DNA of 64,000 bases, from positions 4,836,001-4,900,000 of the forward strand of contig NZ_CP017141.1 in NCBI RefSeq assembly GCF_001721645.1, written 5' to 3'. The notes beneath the pieces are model-generated. The model saw only the letters and a program-made list of their open reading frames with translations, was not told the DNA's origin and did not search any database. This document shows, in pieces, positions 17,932-25,800 of the stretch. The first letter of the stretch is position 1, and every line of letters starts with the position of its first letter. Source of the stretch: Pedobacter steynii (GTDB lineage: Bacteria > Bacteroidota > Bacteroidia > Sphingobacteriales > Sphingobacteriaceae). Made by a program: the position numbers and the translations under genes.

Positions 17932-18834
17932 ATGATCAAGGAAAACTTACACGAACCCTTTTCTATCACGTTTAAAAAGATCGGGGAATGTCTTAAGGAC
18001 GACCACCAGCATAGCTTTTTTGAATTGATTTATGTCATTTCCGGTACCGGATTACAATCTATCAATAAAAATAATTTTTCTTATCATCCGGGGCACCTCT
18101 TTTTAATTACTCCGGAGGACTATCATTCCTTAGAGGTGGAGACCAGTACCGAATTCTTCTTTCTCCGTTTCAACGACATCTACATCCGTAACAATAGTCT
18201 CCTGGCCGAAAACGTTAAACGATTAGAGTACATCTTACATAACGCCAATCATCAGCCGGGTTGTATCCTTAAAAATAAAACCGATAAGGTGCTGGTTGGA
18301 GCAATGGTTGCAGCAATAGAGCAGGAGTTTCTAAATAAGGATCTCTATAATAAAGAACTCATTCAGCAACTAATCAATACTTTAATCATCGTTGTTGCCC
18401 GTAATATTGCAAAATATCTGCCGGAGCAGGTCAATATGAAGAATGAAGAGAAAGCATTGGATATCCTGCAATATATTCAGAGTAATATCTATGAGCCGGA
18501 TAAGTTAAAAGCGGAACATATCAGTAATAATTTCGGTATTTCGAACGCTTATCTGGGCAGGTATTTTAAAAAGCACGCTGATGAAACCATGCAACAATAC
18601 ATCACCAATTACAAAATTAAACTGATCGAACATCGCCTGCAGTTCAGTGATAAAAGGATCAACGAAATTGCTTACGAATTTGGCTTTACTGATGAGAGTC
18701 ATTTGAATAAATATTTCCGAAAGCAAAAAGGAGACAGCCCAAAGGAGTATAGAAAAAGAACTAGGCTTGCTACTGAAAATAGTAAGACAACATCTAAACC
18801 TAAAACCTCAGGTATAGCAGGTCCAACAAAATAG
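17932..18834 (+). CDS. AraC family transcriptional regulator
   Basis: 300 residues: an N-terminal cupin-like ligand-binding domain (FELIYVISGTGLQSINKNN, HPGHLFLITPEDYHSLEV) and a C-terminal double HTH (LKAEHISNNFGISNAYLGRY and INEIAYEFGFTDESHLNKYF, then SPKEYRKR). The frame is open 25 codons further upstream, but ATG 17932 begins the conserved protein and follows the -7 element by only 4 bases; upstream codons would lie in the promoter. Divergent from the MDR oxidoreductase, which it probably regulates. Confidence 0.9.
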   Translation: MIKENLHEPFSITFKKIGECLKDDHQHSFFELIYVISGTGLQSINKNNFSYHPGHLFLITPEDYHSLEVETSTEFFFLRFNDIYIRNNSLLAENVKRLEYILHNANHQPGCILKNKTDKVLVGAMVAAIEQEFLNKDLYNKELIQQLINTLIIVVARNIAKYLPEQVNMKNEEKALDILQYIQSNIYEPDKLKAEHISNNFGISNAYLGRYFKKHADETMQQYITNYKIKLIEHRLQFSDKRINEIAYEFGFTDESHLNKYFRKQKGDSPKEYRKRTRLATENSKTTSKPKTSGIAGPTK

Positions 18835-18899
18835 TGGAAGGCAAGCGCGGTATTAATAACAATGATTTGTCAAATAAGAGTAGGTAATGCAGGTTTGTA

Positions 18900-18939
18900 A
18901 AATTGAAAAGGGCCGCTAAACAACGGTCCTTTTCAATTT
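18900..18939. terminator. Bidirectional intrinsic terminator
   Basis: A 16-bp stem (AAATTGAAAAGGGCCG with CGGTCCTTTTCAATTT, one G-T pair) around an 8-base loop, between the convergent AraC and MscS genes. Confidence 0.85.
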
Positions 18940-18949
18940 CTTATCAAAT

Positions 18950-19795
18950 TTACTGCGCTCCAAGAGCTGGTGCGGGCGTATCGGATATCACATGGATCTC
19001 GCGCTGCGGATAAGGGATGCCAATATTGTTCTTATCCAGTTCCTGTTTGATCAATTGATAGTTCCTGTGGTAAGTTGGCCAGAAATTAGCATTTGCCGAC
19101 CAGGCCCTCGTGGTTAAGTTAACCGCATTATCTCCCAGAGCGCTGACAAGTACTACCGGTGCCGGTTCTTTTAATACCAGTGGGTCAGCAGCTAAAACTT
19201 TGAGGATAACATCTCTTGCAACATCAATATCCGAATTATAAGATACGCCAATCACGTATTCTGCCATCCTGGTCTCATTATCAGAAACGTTGTTGATCAC
19301 CGCATTTGCCAGGGGGCCGTTTGGAGCATATAAGGTTGTGCCATTTTTAGCCTTTAATGTCGTGTAAAGGATGTCGATCTTTTGAACCGTTCCTTCTACG
19401 CCATTACTGGAAGAAATGAAATGGCCGATTCTGAAAGGTTTGAATAACAGAATCAATACGCCACCGGCAAAATTGGAAAGACTGCCCTGCAGTGCAAGAC
19501 CAATAGCCAGACCTGCAGCACCCAGAACAGCCACAAAAGAAGTGTTGGGAATGCCAAGGGTTGAGGTTACGGTAAGCAATAAAAGAATATATAAGATGGC
19601 TTTTAAAATGCTGAGGAGAAAATTGGTAAGAGAGCTGTCAATTTTTCCTTTGTTAAGGCGATTTGTTAAAACACGAAGCAGAAACTTGATCAGCCAGACG
19701 CCAATTACTAAGATGAGAATCGCAGAAACAAAAGAAGGGAGGCTGTCAACTAATCTGGTCATTAAGCGTTCTATAACGATTTCTAATTTATTCAT
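18950..19795 (-). CDS. Small-conductance mechanosensitive channel, MscS family
   Basis: 281-residue inner-membrane channel with the minimal MscS architecture. There are three TM segments (about residues 18-40, 58-82 and 85-105); the third is the Ala/Gly-rich pore helix VLGAAGLAIGLALQGSLSNF. A beta-domain (IGHFISSSNGVEGTVQKIDI, TLYAPNGPLANAVINN, the PN motif) and a C-terminal alpha/beta cytoplasmic vestibule follow. It opens under membrane tension in hypo-osmotic shock. It stands alone, convergent with the AraC gene. Confidence 0.93.
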   Translation of the reverse strand: MNKLEIVIERLMTRLVDSLPSFVSAILILVIGVWLIKFLLRVLTNRLNKGKIDSSLTNFLLSILKAILYILLLLTVTSTLGIPNTSFVAVLGAAGLAIGLALQGSLSNFAGGVLILLFKPFRIGHFISSSNGVEGTVQKIDILYTTLKAKNGTTLYAPNGPLANAVINNVSDNETRMAEYVIGVSYNSDIDVARDVILKVLAADPLVLKEPAPVVLVSALGDNAVNLTTRAWSANANFWPTYHRNYQLIKQELDKNNIGIPYPQREIHVISDTPAPALGAQ

Positions 19796-20066
19796 ATGGT
19801 ATTATTTTTCAATTTTAATGCTGATTACACATTTATGGTGCCATTTATTTAGTAATAATGTATAACCTATCAGATGTTTTTCATTTTTTAAAATTCATAA
19901 TGAACCTAGAGAAGAAACTGTAATTCTGCAACATTTTTGTAGTTCTCAGAATTTTATTGCATTTTGAAACCTCAGAATGATTGTCAGTTTGATGTTTGAT
20001 TGTTTTTCCTGAAGGATAACTTCAGATTTCCTACAAAATTAGGACATAGTTTTGATTTAGAATTTT

Positions 20067-20813
20067 ATGATGATGTTGAGATTGAGATGCGCCCTATTAA
20101 TGATCCTGTGCTTCCCTTTTTTTAGCATGGCACAGCAAGCGGATTCTTTGGCAAAGAAAAATACTTTTCGCATAGCACCTTTTATTATACCTACCGTATT
20201 TATCAGCTATGGACTAATGGCAAAAGGTGATAATTTTATCAGAGATCTGGATCGTACCACACAAAGCGAACTTCAGGAGGATCATCCTAAATTTTCAAAA
20301 AGCGCAGATGATTTTATGCGTTACGTACCTGCTCTGGCTGTTTATGGATTAAATCTGGCTGGTGTAAAAGGGAGAAATAATTTGTTGGATGCTACAGGAA
20401 ATTATGCCGTTTCCATGGGAATCATGACGGCTGTGGTAGCTATCGCCAAAAAACAATCACATCGTCTTCGCCCTGATGGAAGCAGCTACGATTCTTTTCC
20501 TTCCGGGCATGCTGCAGCTTCCTTTGCTTCCGCAGAATTTCTGAAGCAGGAATACAAAGATGTTTCGCCATGGTTGGGTTATGCAGGGTATGTGGTGGCT
20601 ACTACTACCGGGGTTTTCAGGCTCTATAACAATAAGCATTGGGTAAGTGATGTAGTTGCAGGTGCGGGGGTAGGGATTTTGTCTGCAAAGCTGGGATATC
20701 TGGTATATCCTCCTTTGAAAAGGCTGATTATGGGAAGAAAGCAAACCAACTTCAACCTTATGCCTGCTTATCAGGAAAAAGCGCTTGGCTTTTCTTTTTC
20801 GGGAAGATTCTAA
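20067..20813 (+). CDS. PAP2 superfamily phosphatase (copy 1)
   Basis: 248-residue exported or membrane-associated phosphatase with a signal peptide ending in SMAQ. The three acid-phosphatase motifs are present: KKQSHRLRP (K-x6-RP type), FPSGHAAAS (PSGH, catalytic His) and YNNKHWVSDVVAG (S/R-x5-H-x3-D, His nucleophile). Likely substrates are lipid phosphates or undecaprenyl/sugar phosphates; unknown here. Followed by a clear paralog 88 bp downstream, pointing to a tandem duplication. Confidence 0.9.
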   Translation: MMMLRLRCALLMILCFPFFSMAQQADSLAKKNTFRIAPFIIPTVFISYGLMAKGDNFIRDLDRTTQSELQEDHPKFSKSADDFMRYVPALAVYGLNLAGVKGRNNLLDATGNYAVSMGIMTAVVAIAKKQSHRLRPDGSSYDSFPSGHAAASFASAEFLKQEYKDVSPWLGYAGYVVATTTGVFRLYNNKHWVSDVVAGAGVGILSAKLGYLVYPPLKRLIMGRKQTNFNLMPAYQEKALGFSFSGRF

Positions 20814-20875
20814 ACGAAAAAATCAAAACATCATTGGCCTCATATTGTCTACAGAATTGCTACATATTTAGCGCA

Positions 20876-20883
20876 TAACTTTG
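20876..20883 (+). promoter_or_regulatory. Possible -7 promoter element of second PAP2 gene
   Basis: TAACTTTG matches TAnnTTTG, 18 bp before the start codon of the second PAP2 gene. The -33 element is not convincing (TTG at 20857-20859, 16 bp away). It suggests the paralog has its own promoter. Confidence 0.4.
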
Positions 20884-20901
20884 GACTGGTAATTCTATAA
20901 T

Positions 20902-21657
20902 ATGATAAAGTTACGTCTCCTTTTAATTGCGTGTTGTATCCCTGGATTAATGTATGCCCAGGTTCAGCAATCAGATTCTTTAGCAGTAAAAAATGCAGCC
21001 GGAAATTCACTAAAAATGAAGTCGTTAATTGTTCCTGCCATATTTATTGGGTATGGAGCGGTATCTTTAGGTAATAATGTGGTCAGAAATCTGGATAAGA
21101 CAACTAAAAATGAACTTCAGGAAGATCATCCTTTGTTTGCAGCTCATGTGGATGACTATTCCCAGTTCGCGCCGGCACTCGCCGTATATGCCTTAAATCT
21201 TGCCGGGATCAAAGGCAGACATAGTCTGGCTGATGCGACCGGGATTTATATATTGTCTTCTGCGATTATGGGTGGAACGGTTTCTGTTTTGAAAAATACT
21301 TCATATCGATTGAGGCCTAATGGGAATGGATATCATTCTTTTCCTTCAGGACATACTGCAAATGCCTTTGCTGCTGCTGAATTTTTAAATCAGGAGTATA
21401 AAGATGTCTCTTCATGGTATGGTTATGCCGGATATACCGTTGCGGCGGCTACAGGAATCTTGAGAATGTACAACAATAAACACTGGTTTAGTGATGTAGT
21501 TGCAGGGGCGGGGATAGGAATTTTGTCGACAAAAGTTGCCAGCTACGTTTATCCTCATTTAAAGAAATTAGTGTTGGGTAAACAAAATGTGAATTACAAC
21601 ATAGCACCCTTGTATCAGGATAAAGCAATCGGACTTTCTTTTCGTGGTACACTTTAG
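20902..21657 (+). CDS. PAP2 superfamily phosphatase (copy 2)
   Basis: 251-residue paralog of the preceding gene. It has a signal peptide (LLLIACCIPGLMYAQ) and the motifs KNTSYRLRP, FPSGHTANAF and YNNKHWFSDVVAG. Long blocks are shared with copy 1 (for example NLDKTTKNELQEDHPLF against DLDRTTQSELQEDHPKF), but nucleotide divergence is considerable, so the duplication is old. All catalytic residues are retained in both, so both are probably active, perhaps with different substrates or regulation. Confidence 0.9.
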   Translation: MIKLRLLLIACCIPGLMYAQVQQSDSLAVKNAAGNSLKMKSLIVPAIFIGYGAVSLGNNVVRNLDKTTKNELQEDHPLFAAHVDDYSQFAPALAVYALNLAGIKGRHSLADATGIYILSSAIMGGTVSVLKNTSYRLRPNGNGYHSFPSGHTANAFAAAEFLNQEYKDVSSWYGYAGYTVAAATGILRMYNNKHWFSDVVAGAGIGILSTKVASYVYPHLKKLVLGKQNVNYNIAPLYQDKAIGLSFRGTL

Positions 21658-22044
21658 CTACAAAAGAACAAGGGGTTGAACTTCCCGGAACAACCCCTTA
21701 ATCGTCGACATCCATCGAGTCAGAATAAATTATATTCAAATATATCATCGGGCTAAAGTCAAAAAAATGATCTTCGTCACATTGTGATTTTCCGGTCATT
21801 ACCAGGGAAAAAACTCTTTGCTTACAGTGGTGTAAATAATAAGATACCTATTCATACTGGAAGTCTGTTATCGCGGAAGATGATTCCGAAGCCGATAGGA
21901 GAGCGGAGTGTCGTGAAAAATATTACAATTTGCAATTGTAATAATATCTTGTAAATTTATTAAGATTACTTATTGAAATATTATGTATACTTCATGTGGT
22001 GATTTTATATCATTATTTGTTTTTATTACTTTTTTCGCTCTCTA
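21658..22044. other. Intergenic region with hairpin and GC-richer island
   Basis: No gene was found in 387 bp. Apart from the hairpin near 21.68 kb it holds a perfect 10-bp inverted repeat TATTACAATT/AATTGTAATA (21921-21943, loop TGC). Just before this is a GC-richer island at about 21870-21915 in otherwise AT-rich DNA. The island could be a small RNA, a dispersed repeat or a remnant of a lost gene; the sequence alone does not decide. Confidence 0.5.
21670..21699 (+). terminator. Possible terminator hairpin after PAP2 genes
   Basis: AAGGGGTTG and CAACCCCTT form a 9-bp perfect stem with a 12-base loop, 12 bp after the stop codon. No T tract follows, so it may be a transcript-stabilising hairpin instead. 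Confidence 0.5.
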
Positions 22045-22251
22045 ATGAAAAAAACAGCACTCTATATTGCCGGATGTATAATTGCTGTATGCAGTATGTT
22101 TCTATCTACCTTCCTTATTTCCTTTTTTTCCGGAGATCCGATGCATTATAATTTTGATCGCTTCTTTTGGATCGCAGCTCTTTTTTTTGGGATATGTCTT
22201 GGATATTTTTTTTCAAGAGATAAAATTTCTGATTATTGGCACGAAGACTAG
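22045..22251 (+). CDS. Small hypothetical membrane protein
   Basis: 68 residues with two predicted transmembrane segments (about residues 5-28 and 40-57) and a charged C-terminus SRDKISDYWHED. Start ATG follows directly on an AT-rich leader. No family recognised. Support is the length, the plausible membrane topology and the start; it lies in AT-rich DNA where chance hydrophobic ORFs are common. Confidence 0.45.
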   Translation: MKKTALYIAGCIIAVCSMFLSTFLISFFSGDPMHYNFDRFFWIAALFFGICLGYFFSRDKISDYWHED

Positions 22252-22880
22252 TTCATTTGCCTTAAATTTTCTTTGTTTTTCTTTTATAATGGTATTTGAC
22301 TATTCTGTTCGTTGGTTGTAAGCATATTTTAAAAAGATAAATTGATATTTTATTTCTTATTATGTTAATACTTGGTTTTTATTGGTTATTATATTATACG
22401 TATATGGATTTTTTTGTTTCACATATTTCTTGTTGATTATGGTTTTGTTAAGTTTTAGTTGCATTAACAATTTTCATAATCTTAAATTTAGGTTGGGTTA
22501 TTAGACCTGATGAATTGATTTGTGTAATATTTCCGGTATTTATCACCTCAAATTGGGGAACTATTTCCACTATGTTATTTGTATATTATCTTTTTTATAT
22601 TCCTGTTGGTTTTACTGATCCGTTGTTTTTGTCGCTTTTGAGGCTATTAATAGCATATTTTGTGTTCTTTGTGATTGTTGGTCTGGTTTTTATTGAGAAA
22701 TTTTCAATTTTTAGATATTTTTTAGTGTAATAATCAAAATTCTGAGTAATTTGGTAGCAATAAATATAGTTAATCTTTAAGAAAGTTTGCTGGGGGGCTG
22801 ATCATCTGGAGAGATAAAAACATTCGTTTAATCGGAGAGTATCCGTTTTTTATGAATGCTCTTAAGGAGAATAAGCCTGT
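22252..22880. other. AT-rich region upstream of giant surface-protein gene
   Basis: 629 bp with no convincing complete gene. Hydrophobic fragments occur: a frame near 22082-22321, one near 22362-22430, and one from about 22450 to 22730 that lacks an ATG near its start. Together they could be the remains of a multi-pass membrane protein gene, but chance is possible in such AT-rich DNA. The last 150 bp should carry the promoter of the surface-protein gene; AAAGTTTGC near 22785 resembles a degenerate -7 element only. Confidence 0.4.
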
Positions 22881-25800
22881 ATGATCAACATTATGCTAAA
22901 AATGCGCTCACGTATTGCTCCATCATTATTTAAGAAATTACACTTTCTGTTTATATTTTGTTTATTGATTAATTTTTCTGCCGCGTATGCGGAGGGAAGT
23001 AAGGATTTATACCCTTCAGGAGCGAAAGGAAACAGGGCTTTTCTATATTGTAATACGAGCTCAGACGCTTCTGAATCCTGGCCTTTCAAAACTCCCGGAA
23101 CACATTATATTTACGTTAAAGCGGGAGAAGTGATTGCAGCCGGATCGAGTGCGCAGGGGTATAGTAACGGAATTATTCGTTTTATTGCTCCAAATGGTGA
23201 TATTTTTACTTCGACCAGAGGAGAGCGCACTATTGGCAGAATCAAAACCCGGACTGAGGAGCTGGCTGGTGCTAAAATTGGAAGTGCCGGAAATCCAACT
23301 GGTTATACTCCTTTTGAAATGGATGTGCCTGCCGGTGGGGAAGGTGTTTGGAAAGTTGAATTTATTTCTCCATTGGGCACCGGAGACAGTGATACGAATG
23401 TTCCTGATATATTGGCAGATGCTTCCTGGACTCAACCAAATTCCAATAATAGCTTAAACCGGAACTTAATTGCAGCATGGGATGTTTCAGTAAGGAAAAA
23501 GACGGCTACAGAATGGTTATCAGGAAGGTTGTTCGCCAACGTCCTGAACCTGCATTTAAGCGCGAACTTTTTAGAAGAACGTTCTTACTTTGCTAAGCAT
23601 TATGTGCTGACTAAAGATGGGCGGGCTTACCGCGTGCAAACCAATGGAAGTAATGGAGTTGGTTTTACTTTTTTTTCCAATAGCAATGGTTTCGCTAAGA
23701 ATTCTGTCCCTACCTATAAAAGTTTAAATAAATCGGCTTATGCGGATATTCTGGAATACACGCATAATCCAACCAGTCCGGATCAGGGAACAAATGTAAC
23801 CCATAAAATCTTTTATAATAAACCAAACCCGGACTTACCTGCAAAGGCCTTTATAGCTGGGTCAACAGGACAGGAGACCTGGTTGAAAAATCAGGCCGAA
23901 TTGCCGAAAATCAGCAATCTGATGGTAATTGGTGTAGAAGGAACTACCGGAATAGCAGGTAGAAATGGGGCATACATTAAGTTTAAGTCCAGCGCAGCAG
24001 GTACTTATCGGATTACCATACCTGTTTTAACCCCATCCGGCCCTGCAGACCGGGTCATTATTGGTCTGGCTAAAGAGGGAGATAATAGCGTGCTTTGGGA
24101 TGGCAAGGATGGCAATGGTGCATTTTTGAAGGAAGGTACGCTGATCAGTAAGCTTAAAACCAAATTGCTGTCTGCCGAAGTGCATTTCCCATACATTGAT
24201 ATGGAGGTCAACCCCTTAGGTTTAATTATTGAACTTACAGACAATACGACTGATTATAATTTACTTGATCAGTCTAAAGATGAGTCTGTATACAGCGACC
24301 GGATTTATTGGGATGATTCAGATGTCACGGGAGCAGGAGTTTATGACGAATCTTCCGACCCATTTTACAATGCGATTAATGGACGCTCCAGTAAAGAAAA
24401 TGGTCATAAATGGGGACGCTACAAGCCTACTGGTGGTTCAGGTAATTCAGGTACAGGCTTAAACAGTTTTGGAAATGTCAAGTCCATGGATACCTGGGCG
24501 TATATACAAGGAAGTGAGGAAGATACCCCGGTGGACCTGACCATAAAGGTCGCCGATTTGAAAATAGAAAGTATTGTTCCGGATGTGACCACATTACTTT
24601 CAAATCGTCAAATCACTTATACCATCAGGGTAAAAAACAGCGGTCCCAGTTCTGTAATAGGGTCCATTTTTGCCTTTAAAGCTCCTCCTGGATTTGAAAT
24701 CACAGGGGAAAGCTATACGGTTGTTAGTGAGGTAGGGGTGGTTCGTAATATCCAAAAGACGGCAGGTGATTTTAATGCGGTTCTGGATATGAATAATGAT
24801 GCTGTGATTGAATTTAAAATCATAGTTAAATCCAGCAGCTCATCATTAACCTATCCATTGGCGGTGGAGGCAAGTATTCTTCGCCCGGCGGATGTAACCG
24901 ATCCGGATGCTACAAACCCAATTTTAAATCCCGATCCAAATCATATTCAGGCCCCATCGGACCCTCATTTGGAATGCCTTAACGGGACTTTAAATGAGTC
25001 CTGTAATAACATTAAATACAATGGTGTCATTGTTCAGGAGCTTTGTGCTGGTGCTGAACTTACACCAGTTGAGTTTATTGCCGCTGCTGGTGGGCAGGTT
25101 GAAATTATTGGAACTCTTCCTGCTGGTTTAAGCACAGTTTTCAGTTCGGGCAATAGTGTCCTGAAAATTATAGGTACCCCGCAGACTTCTGGTGTTTTTA
25201 CATTGGGTACATTAGGTAATGAAAGAGAAAGGACCACTTATCTTATTCGTATAAATCCTATTCCGGAACTCGTTGTTCCCCTGGATAAAGTAAATGCCTG
25301 TGAAGGAAAAAACATCTCTGTTGCCGTGAGTTCCACTACAGAAGGAAATACCTTTCAATGGCAATATTTTGATAACAGTACTTCAGCATGGACTGATTTT
25401 GTAGCAGGTGGTAGCATTTCCGGAGAGAATACATCAACCCTAAATATTACGAGCGTTCCATTAAGCTTTAGTAATACAAAATTAAGGGTGCTTGCAACCT
25501 CTTCATCTGGTTGTGTTGGAACTTCTTCCGAAATCACCTTAATCGTAAATAAATTGCCTGATAAAGCGGTTGTTACACCGTCTAAACCGGCATTTTGCGT
25601 TGGTTTTTCGGTGAAACTGGTATCGAGCGTTGCTCATGGAAACCAGTGGTATAAAGACAATCAAATCCTGGAAGGAAAAACGGAGCAGTCTTATGAGGCC
25701 TCGGAAGAAGGGGAGTACTACGTGATTATCACCAATGATCAGGGTTGTGAAAGCGAACCATCCGCAAAAAGAAAAGTCACGGTTTACCCGATACCACCAA

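Noticed and set aside
22082..22321. 79-codon frame overlapping the small membrane ORF
   Set aside because: Overlaps the better-placed ATG frame at 22045 in another phase; hydrophobic composition is expected from T-rich DNA.
22515..22730. Hydrophobic 71-codon frame starting at TTG
   Set aside because: No ATG near the start and the frame continues upstream without an initiator; kept only as a possible gene remnant.
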